This document shows, one piece after another, positions 23,921 to 34,840 of a stretch of DNA of 64,000 bases (position 1 is its first letter; every line of letters begins with the position of its first letter). The position numbers and the translations under genes were made by a program. The notes under the pieces were generated by a model. That model was not told the DNA's origin. It made no database searches and saw only the letters and a list, made by a program, of their open reading frames with translations. Origin of the DNA: Hymenoscyphus infarciens (lineage: Eukaryota > Ascomycota > Leotiomycetes > Helotiales > Helotiaceae). Location of the stretch: assembly GCA_001414345.1 (NCBI GenBank), contig LLCB01000032.1:62001-126000 (forward strand), given 5' to 3'.

Positions 23921-25611
23921 TCATCTCGATCGGACATCAGTATACGGTGGAGGTGGTCCCGAAGGAATTGCAGAAGAAGTAGCTTCAGGTTTCGGCGTTG
24001 GCGAAACGGACGATTTGATCTTACTAGCATCCAGATCCGAAAGCTTCAAATTCAAGAACTCATGCTTATTCTTCCACTGCTGCTGACTTGCCGCAAACCC
24101 CTCGCTCTCAGTCGGAGGTGGTGGAGGATCCGTGATCTTGGTAATGAGGTAGGCTGTGGAAGCTTCAGCGATTCCGTAAATGAGAACCCCGAGTAGAGGA
24201 ATTCGTTGGAAGATATAAAATCCGACGCCGAATCCGAATAAGATGCCCTCTCTTTCATGGAACCAGCGTTTCTTTTCTTGTTTGGTGAAGCGTATGCGTG
24301 AGAAGTATGGCTCGAGGAGTTCTCTCATCAAACTTCTTGATGCAAAATAACTTTGCAAGAAGACCACCAAGTATCTTCGTGGTAGGAATAGGCCTGTGCC
24401 GAAAACGACAGCAGCTGGCCCGAGTCCTACAACAGTGTTGAAGGTGTAAAAACTGGCAGCTGGGAGAACGAGCCGACCAATATATGGAAGGTATGATAAT
24501 GCAAAAATGGTTAGAGAAATGCCGGCCTTCTTTCCGAAACGCATCAAGAACATGGTAATAGCTTCAGCTGTACTCGTTGTGTGAGTGCTGCCATCTCGCG
24601 TGGCATATTTTCGAAGGTTTGGATAGTAAGTCTCTCTCAAGTTGGAAGGATCCTCGCTCTTGTGCTTGGCGTAGTACTGATGATTACTAGGTCAGCAGTG
24701 CTTCACCGGGTTTTCAGTTGTAGGTGTATTAATTAAAAGCTTGGTAAATCTCGCAGTATTGTTCTCCATATACTGAGTGGAGCCTCCTATATCAATAAAC
24801 CCAAGAAAACAAGCAACTTAATTCTTGAGGATGTCCCAAGCTTACGCAACCACTGGGTTGGTAGTCACCCAAGAAAGCCAAAAAGGAAGAAAAGGCAAGG
24901 GAAAAAAAAGGACGAAACATGCTCTATTTTAGCACAGAAAGGAAAGAGATTACTTACGGTATCGTCAACCCATCGAAGCCAATAAAAGGGTAAGCTGACA
25001 TGTCAAAGGAAGATGGATAGAGACAACTTACGAGTCCATGAACCTAAAAATAAAAGTCAGCATCGAATAGACTAGAAAGCTGGAGGGTACTTACATGTTG
25101 TCTAGAGTTGGTGTCATATATCTCATCAAAGTCATGAGAAATAGTGGCACCTGCAGAACATAATTCTGAATGAAATCGAGCCCATTCACAATGGTATCAT
25201 CCCATGTGGAACGCTCGAAATCTATGAGGAAAGACGAGAACCAGAGCAAGATCTTGATCCCAATAACCTGCAATCCCAGTCAGACCCAATGTCTCGTTGT
25301 TTGTAACAGTATGTATTTCTCACGGGAATGGAGATTGCGAGGCGGATAGCAATTCCAATAGCCACGGCTATGGCAGCTTGCCTGTAGTGGTCTGAAGTGA
25401 AGAGAGCTGGATTTTGGAGCGCTCGGTATGCTGTAACAAGATTGAGTCAACTGTTGCTCAAACGGGGAAATTGAGTGCGATTTGTCAAAGTGACGAACTT
25501 ACCTCCAACTACTGTGAGCTGTGCCCCGCGAATGATGGAATTTGGCTCAAAGTTGGAGACCTGGAGTTTCTCCTTGAGCTTCTCCTGCGTAATAAGCGGT
25601 TTTTGTGCCAT
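23921..25611 (-). CDS. usgS: UsgS-like multi-pass membrane protein
   Basis: Fungal transmembrane protein resembling those annotated UsgS in Aspergillus; biochemical function unknown. Start ATG at 25611 (MAQKPLITQEKLKEKLQ). About six exons give roughly 400 aa. Recognisable stretches are FEPNSIIRGAQLTVVGAYRA near the N-terminus, a helix AIAVAIGIAIRLAISIPVIG, FMDS..WVDDTYYAKHKSEDPSNLRETYYPNLR in the middle, and helices around SYLPYIGRLVLPAASFYTF and VVGLGPAAVVFGTG. The C-terminal 60 residues are Pro/Ser/Lys-rich and end GPPPPYTDVRSR, a cytosol-type tail with a PPPPY motif that could bind WW domains. Exon 4 (25032-25043) is only 12 nt. The exon carrying LPFYWLRWVDDT (about 24950-25000) relies on an acceptor chosen by frame. 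Confidence 0.75.
25032..25043 (-). other. 12-nt micro-exon of the UsgS-like gene
   Basis: Minus-strand gttcatggactc lies between acceptor ttttttag-type sequence (tatttttag) and donor gtaagttg. It encodes the MFMDS stretch and keeps frame with both neighbours (previous exon ends GACAACAT). Confidence 0.65.
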
Positions 25612-25982
25612 CTTGGATATGGCAGGTTGTCAGAAGAAGAAGCCGAGTTGGTCGAAAGGCTACAAGTAGGTCGTGTGAGGATATTCCCAAGTTGTGAGTG
25701 ATTCCACGCTGTGAATGGAATTCAGCTGCTACCTACGTAACCGCTCCGCTTTGAGCCCCGCAGTGAACTACAACCTGGAAGTACAGCCTGGGAAGGGAAG
25801 GGCACCAGGGGCACCAGGGGCACCTTTTAGCGTGCTCAACGAGTCTCAATGGAGCTTCAGCACCTACCAACAAACACATCCCAGCGCGAGTTTCCAGCCT
25901 CCAGGTGCACGCGTTTGTCAGGCGCATTGCACTGCATTGTGCCCAATTGACTTTGTGCTTTTCTACTTTCGGTATCAACTCC

Positions 25983-26041
25983 AACACCAACACCAACACC
26001 AACACCAACACCAACACCAACACCAACACCAACACCAACAC
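25983..26041. repeat. 6-bp microsatellite (accaac)n
   Basis: About ten uninterrupted copies of accaac (+ strand), upstream of INP1. Apparent Thr-Asn or His-Gln repeats in frames here are translations of the repeat and not evidence of a gene. Confidence 0.95.
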
Positions 26042-26165
26042 AATAGCAACATTCTCTTCTCGCTCCTCCAATTTGCTTTGCTCCTCCTCTGTCCCACCGC
26101 GCGAACGCCACTGTAATTCAACCGCCACCGACATTCCTGTACCCCAATCTATCTCGCCTCGTACC

Positions 26166-26242
26166 GTACTGCCTTCGTACTGCCTTCGTACTGCCTTCGT
26201 ACTGCCTTCGTACTGCCTTCGTACTGCCTTCGTACTGCCTTC
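26166..26242. repeat. 11-bp tandem repeat, seven perfect copies
   Basis: The unit gtactgccttc occurs seven times head to tail without a mismatch, ending 158 bp before the INP1 ATG. Perfect identity suggests recent expansion. Confidence 0.95.
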
Positions 26243-26400
26243 AAGATCGATCGATCCCTTGCATTCCTTCAGCGAGCGGCTTCGTCAAGCTTCACTTCAC
26301 ACCAAGAACATACACACCATCGCGATACCGATACCTCACTTTCGACAGCATCTTTCACCCCGACATGGTCACACGGTAGCAGCAAGTGAAAGATCTTGCC

Positions 26401-28819
26401 ATGGATTCCGCCCCAACTCCCACCATCCGCCGCTCCTTCTCCCTCCCTCCCCCCAAATCTGCCATCAATCCTGATCCACAAGTCGAGATTCTCTACAATC
26501 TTCCATCGGTGCGGATTATCGCTTTCACTACTTCGACCACTACCATTAGACCAGGTTCTAGCAATGGAAGTCCTATCGTCGAAGAAACACCAGGAACGCT
26601 TCCCTGGGTATCCCGGTTCGAGAGAACGATAGCTGTCGGTACGTATTGATAATTGCTCGAGTATTTGCGGGAGGTCAGGGGTTGAGCTTTGGATAACGCG
26701 GGGAAATTCATGCGTTGAATAACCTGGCTTGGATCACAATTATCTGAGCTTGTTATCTTGTCCCTGGTCCCTTCTGGTGTGCGAGACGGTCTAGGATAAT
26801 TGAAAGTGTTATCCTAAGAGGTTTGCGAAAATTGGAATTACAATTTTTTCAATTGCTCCAACCCTTTTTGAATAATGGCTATGTTTATCCGAGAATGAAT
26901 GAAGGAAGAATGCGCAGGGGCCATTCTGCGAAGCTCTTGTATTGAATTTTTAAAGATAACGAACTAACAATTGTGTTGTAGGTCCTTTACGAATATATCG
27001 AGCGCCAGGATCCGTCGCTTTCCTCAATTGTCAAAATGCTTTGCAACCTATATTACCGAAATCACAATCTTGGTGTGTGGATGGGGATAGTAAATTCGTT
27101 CTGCAGATAAGGCGCCCGCAATACTGGCGAATCGAAGTTCCAAATAAAAATCAGGAGGAAAAGATGAGGGTGGAGGAACTGAAAGTAGTGCTGTCTAAAG
27201 TATTATTGTTCGAGAAAACACCATGCCCCTTTCAGAGACACTTCACGGTCGAATTGCCCGAGCCGCCAAAAACACCCGTTGTGAGACGACCGTGGCGGCC
27301 AGTACAAGGACCACAGCCGTACTCGTCACCTATCTACGAAAACAAAAGATTGGAAGACGATTCCAGGACCAATTCGCCCTCTACCCGATCTGTCACCAAT
27401 AGTCCGCAAGTACGACCTAAGAATGAGCGACCACCAACGCCTTCACAGTCGCCTTCAAAAACACCACGAATTTCCTTGGATCCTCAAAACACAGAGTCCT
27501 TCAACTCTCACTCCCCGCCACATTCTCCCGCGGATCCTCAACAGCCTACCACACCATTAAGACCCCTTTCTCCTCCAAGCACCATAGACCTTAACAACAG
27601 TCCACGGCCGCATACTCCTGCTACCACTGTAGATCTCAATGATGATTCTAGACATGGCTCTCCTACGGACTCTGTACAACTCGAGGATATATCTAATCCC
27701 TCTTCTGGAACTATTCAAGGCCATTGTACCATTTCGCGACCTGTCTCTCGAGCAGTATCTCAAGAGAATTTGGATAATACAAATGAGACTGAGTCTGTTA
27801 TCAAAGGACTCGCTTCTTCATTATGGAATTCATCACCAGCCCTGGATACGTCGGCAAACACCATTGTGGAGGAGGATGAGGATGTTAGCGTTGCAACAGA
27901 CGACTCTCACACACCAAAGACTCGAATTCAGCCGGCTTTCCATCCTTTGACTCTGGACCCTAAGTCACAAGCTTTGAAAAATTGTGTTCGATCAACAACA
28001 GCGCCCCCAGTCTTGTCATTTGTTACAAGCCCACCTTCCAAGCGGCGATCAAGATCAAAATCTCCTCTCAGAATATTAACCACAGCAGGCTCCTCCGAGT
28101 CTTCTTCAAGTGTTAGATCTTTCCACTCAATTCCTTCATGGCACTCACCTCTGGACCCTCCCTCACCACAATCACCTAGATCATCATCTGCCAGTCCAAC
28201 TTACCCTTATCCACATGAGAATATCGTCCTACCAAAGCGGACGGCCCATGTACGGGAAGACTCCGAGCTTGCGATGCCAAAGACACCAGGGGCATGGGAG
28301 AGTTCCAATTCCGATGACGAATCGGACCCTAAGAGCCCAGAAATAGAAAGAAAGGAGAAAGACCAAGTTAAAGGTGTGAAACCGTCTACTTCCGAATCTA
28401 ATATTCGACATCGTGCTACGACCAGCAGCAACTCACGCCGACGGCAGCTTTCTCCCCTCCCTGCAGCTGCCCAGTTCTTTTCTCCATCAACAGCAGCAGC
28501 TCGACGTCCTCCAAGACGTATGCAAACAGCTCGCCATCTCCCGACAGCCATCATCCAAAAAACCTGCGAGATTCTACTGAGTCCACCGAGTCATTTGCTT
28601 CATTTGATGATTAATATTGCTTCCAAAATCGCTGCTGGAGAATGGAGAGGTGTTCTGTTCTCGGGGTATGGAGAGGTTGCATGGGATTTCGAGGAAGATT
28701 ACGCTGGGGGGCTGTATAGTCCTGCGGATGATTTTGGGATACCGCTTCCGAGGTCTAATCTTCCGAGGAGGGGGAAGCAGGATGCTATTGAAGCTGGGGG
28801 GAGCTGGGAAGTTGATTGA
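26401..28819 (+). CDS. INP1: Inheritance of peroxisomes protein 1 (Inp1)
   Basis: Peripheral peroxisomal protein; in yeast Inp1 tethers peroxisomes to the mother-cell cortex so that they are retained at division. Two exons, 26401-26638 and 26982-28819, separated by a 343-nt intron, giving 691 aa. The conserved Inp1 domain occupies roughly residues 25-155: QVEILYNLPSVRIIAFTT, RIYRAPGSVAFLNCQNALQPILPKSQSWCVDGDSKFVLQIRRPQYWRIE (seen at 26990-27140) and ELKVVLSKVLLFEKTPCPF. The remaining 500 residues are Ser/Pro/Thr-rich low-complexity sequence with many SP and TP sites, as expected for a phosphoregulated scaffold. A hydrophobic stretch (HLLHLMINIASKIA) near residue 610 is followed by an acidic, aromatic end. 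Start is the first ATG after the leader repeats. Confidence 0.85.
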
Positions 28820-29750
28820 TCGCGAGGGGTGCGAATCTCATGTGGCTGGATGTCGGTGGTTCTTTTTGTTCTGATGTATGATTATGTTTGTATGAGAGAG
28901 ATTACTTGTATTTAATATGGATTTGGGATGATGGCGTTCTCTGCTATGGGTATTTGTTGGGGCCATACTGGATACGATAGGGAATTGGTGTCTGGTATAT
29001 TGAGTTTGGGATACCACTTATTTTTGCTTCATGCAAATGCTGCCAGGTGGAGGCTACCTATAGGGATTATAAAAAATATGAAATCTCTATCCTCTTTGCA
29101 CCCCTATGGATGTGGGTTTTTGTGGTGAAACTAAGATTTGTTTTGGAGAGAGTACGGCAAGGAGGGCGGCGAGCAAGCCACGAGTGAGCTGCGAGGTAGA
29201 TTGGGGGCCAAAAAGAGGGTCGCAAGTAAGCGGTACTATGACAAGTGAGCTATATATACAGGTTATACAAAAGTCTGTTGACACGACCCAACTATGATGC
29301 TTGAGTCACTGTACTCGATATATATTGGTCTACTTTTGATTCTTCTTTTTGCCCCCCAAAAGCTTTTTCAGCTTACTTGGTAGTTGGTAGCTTACTCGCC
29401 AAAAAAAAATTGTCTAGCTTACTCGATCTTGAATGGCTTACTTGTTAAATATGGTGGTTGGCTTACTTGGTTGTTGGTAGCTTACCCCCAAGTGGTGGCT
29501 TACCCCGTTCTTGAATGGCTTACTGGGTGCTAAGGTTACACAAAAACTTGGAACAGGAAGATACATTTTTATGGATTGTTGGAATTTAGCAGGACGCCGG
29601 CCCATAATTGGTACCACAATTCACAATTCAAGTTCGAAACCGTACCTGTAAACCGGAGTAACAAGAGCAAGCGCTCCTTGGCGTCAGTCATGATGTCTAT
29701 TTCGTTCTCCTCATTTATGCTTATGCTACAGCTAACACAACACAACACTC
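28820..29750. other. Convergent intergenic region, INP1 / CUE3-like
   Basis: No gene seen in about 930 bases. It contains the INP1 3' end and a diverged internal repeat built on gcttact at 29368-29530. The rest is ordinary sequence. Confidence 0.5.
29368..29530. repeat. Diverged tandem duplication rich in gcttac words
   Basis: Two adjacent blocks share the order gcttacttggt-tgttggtagcttac, then gttcttgaatggcttact or gatcttgaatggcttact, starting near 29370 and 29461. Within the 160 bases the word gctta recurs about eight times. The second block is shorter by an internal deletion. Confidence 0.7.
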
Positions 29751-31851
29751 TCAACCCGCAAACCCGCCCCTGGCCATCTTCTTCGCCCTCCCATCCCGAC
29801 GGTTGTGATTCGCCCTCGAGCCCTTGTTAGCTTCCTTCCCCCGTCTCGCAGCCTCCGTGCTCCTCTCCCCCGTCGGACCCGCTACATCACCTCGTCCCCT
29901 TCCTCTTCCTCTTGGGGCCCCTCTAAGCCTTCCTCCTCTACCGCGATCATTGGGTCCATACCCAGTATTAGCATCTGAATCCTCTGTTCCTGAGCCGGTG
30001 GGTGTAGCTTTCCAACTCGAAGCCTTGAGTTCTCGCTGTTCACCACCGAAGTGGGAGAATTTCGCTTCGAGGCGACGCATTTGTCTAGCATCCCGGGAGA
30101 GCATTAGAGCCCAGCCTTCGAGCGATTCATCTGTCATCCCTGTTTCTGATTTCAATGCTGTTCTCGCTGGACTTCTTCGTGTTGCTTGGTCTCGACCGAA
30201 TACACCTGGATTGGATTTATATGCTTTAAAAAGCAATTCATCCTGCGCATCCCTCAGTTCATGGGAAAGAGAGGGTTCGTTTGTATTCCCCGGTGTGGCG
30301 GAGTCGACAGTTCCTCCTACATCGGCGGTATCATAGGTATCGTCTCGCTCGTCGTCGTCCGAGTCGAATGTTGCGAGGGCCGCGAGGATGGCTGCTTTGG
30401 CGGGAGCGGTGGATTTATCGTCTAGGACGGAGTCGGCTGTTAGGTTTGGGTTTCGACGGCCGACGTGGAGTTTGGATGTTTTGATAGTAAGATTATCGAA
30501 GTCGTCGTTGTCGAATATGTTGCGGCGCTCTGGGATGTTGGATGTGTATTCTGGGGGTGTGGAATGGGGTGCTAGGTTGGGGACTAGGTCTCCTGTGGGT
30601 TGGGTCGGTGGGGGGCTGGGGGTTGTTAGCATATGTTTTTTGTTTGTGGAGTTGGGTGACTTACAGTTCTTCTGATCGATCTGCTTTCTCGAGATGGGGT
30701 GGTAATGAACCATCTAGAAGATGGGAAATCACTTTTTCTGTGTTATCCCCATACTCATCAAGCAGTTTGACCACAAACCTGGATCCCAAATCCGGAAATA
30801 AATCTTGAACTTGGGATATCAGACTCATACGATGGATATGAATCTGACCACCTGACCCAAAATCATCCCCGCCACCAACAGCAACCTTCTTGCCCTTATC
30901 AACCCGTCTCCTAACCTTTCTAGCCGGTCTCTGAGCACCACCAGCTTTCTTAAAAGTCTCCAAAGTCGCCAGAACGGAAGCCGCTCTTCCACTTCCCGAT
31001 CCACTGGCTGCTATCCGTTGTTGCACTTGCTTCAAGATAGGCGTAACAGTAACCAATTCCGCAACCAGAGAATCATTCACATTCGTCGGTCCAGCTTTAT
31101 GTTCCACAGCCGCAGCCTCAAGAGAATAAAGTTGATCGATAAGCGAAGAAATGCGTGGCTTCTCATCTTCCGTAAGTCCGATGAGACAAAGGTAAGTAGT
31201 TGAGATGATGACTTTCCTCAAAGGTGGATTCATAATCTTATAGCAACTGATCAGAGAATCGAGGAAATCACTTCCGGCGAGGAAAAAAGCGGATGCATCG
31301 GGAGAGGCGTGGAGAAGTTGATTTAGTCTTTTGAGATCTTGCTCTGCTTTTTTGAGATTTCCTTTGAGACCGGCTTCTAATTCCTTGATGAGGGAGATTT
31401 TGAGGGTGTTGAGAGTGGTTTCTAGAGCTTCAGGGTGTTTCTTGAAGACCATCGATATGACTTTTCCTCCTTGTTTTCGTCCGTAGACTTTGCATATATC
31501 CGCGAGGAATTGCCACCGTAACAAGCTCTCAGAAGGAGGGTTAGCCTCTAGAAGTTTGTAAGACAACAAGAAACTTTGTTTCAACAAGAGATGTGATTTT
31601 GATCCCTCCACTGAAGGGGTGTTTTCATGGGCCGTAGCTGTCTCTGTGATATAAGAAGCGAGGAAGGTTGAGAGAGATTCATCTTTGAGAGAGAGTCGGG
31701 TGAACTCTGAAGGTGGAAATGAGAGATGTGCCCCTGCTATGCTGATCCATGCATCGAGACATGCTTCCCATTCCTGGGGAACGATATGACTTCTCCATGC
31801 GGCTTCGGGGAAGGGGGCGAGAGGCGGGAGAGGTCCGGTTTTGGTTGCCAT
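29751..31851 (-). CDS. CUE3: CUE-domain protein, Cue3/ASCC2-like (RQC-trigger complex subunit)
   Basis: Similar to yeast Cue3 (Rqt3) and human ASCC2, ubiquitin-binding subunits of the complex that helps split stalled ribosomes. Two exons, 31851-30665 and 30615-29751, with one 49-nt intron; 683 aa. The N-terminal two-thirds is a helical domain (LRWQFLADICKVYGRKQGG, NPPLRKVIISTTYLCLIGLTEDE-type region). The CUE domain is at about residues 340-385 (ISQVQDLFPDLGSRFVVKLL, EYGDNTEKVISHLLDG), with the Phe-Pro and di-Leu ubiquitin-contact positions. The C-terminus carries an acidic DSDDDERDDTYD segment, then an RG-rich stretch (RGRGGRLRGAPRGRGRGRGD) and a final basic tail. Homology is clear for the CUE domain; Cue3 is the best fit by architecture. 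Confidence 0.82.
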
Positions 31852-32313
31852 ATCGAGTGGGAATTTGGAGGGTATTATGTAGGATCTTGAAGGCTGAAGG
31901 TCGAAGGAATTGAAGAATTGCGCTCAAAAATGTAGCAAAAAGAAGGTAAGAAGAAGATGAATAAAAAAGTCAACTTTTATGGTAAACTACCATTAAATCT
32001 CAAAACCTCAACCTCAAAAAGAGAGTACTTTGACTCACGCCGGTGAATGAACGATTACAGCTTGAATCGACGAACCGGGACAAGGTTATGTACGAGGCTG
32101 ACAAAATCGCCCTTAACCAATCAGCACCCACCTCGCTTGTGCCGGCGCCAAGAGTTCTCCCCACAGAACCAAATTCTCTCAAAAAAAGGTCCGGCCTCGA
32201 CTGTTGAACTTCCTCATCGCAATCCAAACAATTCCACGATCACCTTCATCACTTTGCCGTAACTGAAAAATCGTTCGAGTCGTGAAGGACCCATCCAAAA
32301 ACACACACACAAG
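31852..32313. promoter_or_regulatory. Divergent promoter region, CUE3-like / uS10
   Basis: Two oppositely transcribed translation-related genes are separated by about 460 bp with no other gene. The last 60 bases upstream of the uS10 ATG are C/A-rich, as in many highly expressed fungal genes. Shared regulation is inferred from position only. Confidence 0.45.
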
Positions 32314-32837
32314 ATGTCTTACAACAAGCCAGAGAAGGGAGAGTTCGGCGAGGGCCCAGTACGTTTTCACCCCACCAAAAAATGGAAATGTCGCGATCGC
32401 GAAATGCCCCATCTCGACGACGAATAGCTACTAATCAATCCTTCGCACAGAAAACCCACAAGATCCGTATCACCCTCACCTCCCGAAAGGTCGATTCCCT
32501 CGAGAAGGTCTGCCAGGAGCTCATCGAGCGCGCCAAGTCCAAGGACCTCCGCGTCAAGGGCCCAGTCCGTCTGCCAACCAAGACCCTCAAGGTCACCACC
32601 CGAAAGACCCCTTGCGGAGAAGGTTCCAAGACATGGGATACCTTTGAGATGAGAATTCACAAGCGATTGATTGAGTACGTCTGCGAATCTGCGAATCTGC
32701 GAATCTGCGAATAATCTATATGGGGGATACGATTGCTAACAAGTCCTCGCAGTCTCAACGCCCCTACCGAAGTCGTCAAGCAAATCATCATCAACATCGA
32801 GGCCGGTGTCGAGGTTGAGGTCACCATTGCTGCATAA
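32314..32837 (+). CDS. RPS20: 40S ribosomal protein S20 (uS10)
   Basis: Small-subunit ribosomal protein uS10. Three exons: 32314-32358, 32451-32674 and 32753-32837, giving 117 aa, the normal length. The first exon ([15 protein letters not shown]) is followed by the uS10 core: [55 protein letters not shown], ending [14 protein letters not shown]. The first intron has a good branch-site word (ctaat within gctactaatc) 15-20 nt before the acceptor. The second intron holds four tandem copies of ctgcgaat. C-ending codons dominate (ctc, acc, aag, gtc), the bias of a highly expressed gene. Confidence 0.97.
32680..32712. repeat. 8-bp tandem repeat in the second uS10 intron
   Basis: ctgcgaat is repeated four times immediately after the 5' splice site of the second intron (donor gtacgt at 32675). 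Confidence 0.9.
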
Positions 32838-33139
32838 ATGTACCACCATCTGGGGAATTACTGTGACGGTGCATAGACATAAGGAATTAAATCAATCTAC
32901 TGCGCTTTCACGTTCCGACGGAAGCTTCTCAATACAGAAAATCGCTTGAGCATTAAGCTATGAAGTGTTGGCAGTCTGAAAACCATCTTGAAAGTATATA
33001 CAAAGTGCGCTCTGCTGTATTGTCAATTGACATGCCGCCAGGAAAGTCCTCAGTGAAAACCCTCAAAATGCAACCCGTCCCCAGCTAATTTTCTGAAGAT
33101 CCCATCAGATAACTCGTTGAAAAAGCGCCCATCCCTTTA
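32838..33139. other. Convergent intergenic region, uS10 / unknown 566-aa gene
   Basis: About 300 bases between two stop codons facing each other; only 3' flanks, nothing else seen. Confidence 0.5.
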
Positions 33140-34840
33140 TCATACCATCTCCAAGGGACGCTGAACTTTTTGACGAGGGCGTCCTCTGATGGGACTTTCT
33201 TCACTCGAGCCCTCGTACCAGAACCCATCCGAGTCCACTTCTTGCTTCTTGTGTTGGAATGGGATCCAGTCTCTCAAGCTATTTCTCAACGTGTCTTTCC
33301 TTGTCTTTACGTCCTTCCCATCCTTTGATTCGCTTCGTGCGTCTACGTATTCCTGGAAAGGATCGACATATGTCCCATACTTCTGCTGTTGTGTCGTCTG
33401 GCGTTTTAGCTTCCAGGACTTTGAGAGAGGCACGTTTTTCAACCAATTCGATGTTCGTGCGGGCTGTTCACAAACTTTGATATCTATCTCTTTTCGTTCC
33501 GGTTTATCGAAGTCAAGTGCGACGCCCTCTTCGGAACCCACTATTGTGGTGGCCTGTGACCATTTTCTTAGGCCGGGTTGTGAGGAATGGTCTGAGGGAA
33601 CGCTTAAATGTACATCGCGTTCGACGGATTTACGTTGCGAGCCTGGATTTCGTATCGCCAAAGGACCCTTGGTTTTGTGGTGGTGATTGGTTCCAAGAGG
33701 TAGTTTCGCCACCGGAGACCGTGAAAGAGGTGACTTTAATGATTTTGGTAAGACTGACGTGAGAGGAATGTTTTCGTTGTCTGCGACCTCTCGCTGTTCG
33801 AGGACTGTTGGAAGTTTATTCATCATCTCTCCCCGCTTTGCTTTATCAGCCGCTCGCCCAGCCATGTAATCTTGAGATTGTTCAACGCGGTCGAATTCTT
33901 CGATGTCATCGCCATCTTCAACTAGCTCCAGCTGGACATGTCCGTTCCGCTGCACAGCATGATCTATCTCTGCGAAATCCCTGACCATCACATCACTGGC
34001 TTCTGGGGGGTCTGGGTTACCCTTCACAGACATGTCCTTCTTGTAGTACTCGATGGGTTCGATAGCAATACCCTCAATAACAGGAATGTCCTCCATAACC
34101 GGAAGACCAAATGAAAACTTCCTCTCTTTGAAATTGGCACTAATATCCTCGACCCATTGCTGTTTTGCCTTCTCGGGAATTCCCTGATCCAAGGATGTGG
34201 AGGTTCTGGACTTCTCATACATAGCGACGGTACTGGGATTTCGCGTCCTGTAAGTCCTATCAACTCCCTTCCCCTTGAATTGTTCCACCCCAGGCATCAA
34301 GTAAGTCCCAGCCATCAGAGGTATGATTTTATTGTGGAACGTGCTCCAGGCTTGTTTTCCTAGTTGTAAAGCAGTCTTCTTGATACTCTTCCCACCTGGA
34401 GACGTGTCTCTCTTGGAAGCAGGATCTTCCACTCTTTGATTTTGACTCAGATAAGGCGTCTCTGTCTGGATGGAAGAAACTGTTGGGTTGAAAGCAATAG
34501 GCACCTGCCTTCCTGGAAGCGTCTCGACTGAGATCCTGGTAAGCCATACTTCTCGCAGGATAGCGGCGCCGGCAGTACACTTTTTATCGCAGATACAGTG
34601 GATGGAGAACTGGAGAAGGCATTTCTTGTCGTGGCAGTAGACGTATTCGTGGGGATGGTCTTTGCGTCTTTGCGGACGGAACGCGGTTGCCTTTTCTGCT
34701 GGGGTATGAGGAGATGTTGGGAGGGGAGCCTCGAACTCAAGGGATTCTTGGCCCATTGGCGGTGGTTTTTTGGGAGTGGGAGCGGCGGGAGGGGGAAGAG
34801 AGAGTATGGAGGGCGTGGGAGACTTTTCTGCTGGCCTCAT
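33140..34840 (-). CDS. Unrecognised 566-aa protein with N-terminal Cys/His cluster
   Basis: I do not recognise this protein. It is one open frame without an intron, starting MRPAEKSPTPSILSL. Residues 1-55 are Pro-rich. A compact cluster follows at about residues 60-90: HEYVYCHDKKC, then FSIHCICDKKC, giving five Cys and two to three His within about 25 residues, which could bind one zinc ion or form disulfides. The middle and C-terminal parts are charged and low in hydrophobic residues, with no membrane helix or signal peptide, and look largely disordered; SP/TP motifs are frequent. The end has WYEGSSEESPIRGRPRQKV, basic and possibly nuclear. Length and even frame use argue for a real gene; an additional 5' exon cannot be excluded. 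Confidence 0.65.
   Translation of the reverse strand: MRPAEKSPTPSILSLPPPAAPTPKKPPPMGQESLEFEAPLPTSPHTPAEKATAFRPQRRKDHPHEYVYCHDKKCLLQFSIHCICDKKCTAGAAILREVWLTRISVETLPGRQVPIAFNPTVSSIQTETPYLSQNQRVEDPASKRDTSPGGKSIKKTALQLGKQAWSTFHNKIIPLMAGTYLMPGVEQFKGKGVDRTYRTRNPSTVAMYEKSRTSTSLDQGIPEKAKQQWVEDISANFKERKFSFGLPVMEDIPVIEGIAIEPIEYYKKDMSVKGNPDPPEASDVMVRDFAEIDHAVQRNGHVQLELVEDGDDIEEFDRVEQSQDYMAGRAADKAKRGEMMNKLPTVLEQREVADNENIPLTSVLPKSLKSPLSRSPVAKLPLGTNHHHKTKGPLAIRNPGSQRKSVERDVHLSVPSDHSSQPGLRKWSQATTIVGSEEGVALDFDKPERKEIDIKVCEQPARTSNWLKNVPLSKSWKLKRQTTQQQKYGTYVDPFQEYVDARSESKDGKDVKTRKDTLRNSLRDWIPFQHKKQEVDSDGFWYEGSSEESPIRGRPRQKVQRPLEMV

Larger units (their letters stand above)
25612..26400 (+). promoter_or_regulatory. 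Divergent region and INP1 5' leader with two tandem repeats
   Basis: The UsgS-like gene and INP1 are transcribed away from each other, with about 790 bp between starts. The INP1-proximal half is C/T-rich and contains two perfect short tandem repeats (listed separately) within about 450 bp of the ATG, so they probably lie in the promoter or 5' leader. Long frames through the repeats are repeat artefacts. Confidence 0.5.

Noticed and set aside
25715..26474. Long frames (plus 25715-26116 and 25905-26474, minus 25733-26134) encoding His-Gln, Thr-Asn or Val-Leu repeats
   Set aside because: They are translations of the hexamer and 11-bp tandem repeats upstream of INP1 in several frames; no flanking domain.
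29824..30336. 170-codon plus-strand frame rich in Pro, Leu and Ser
   Set aside because: Antisense to the CUE3-like C-terminus; no recognisable domain.
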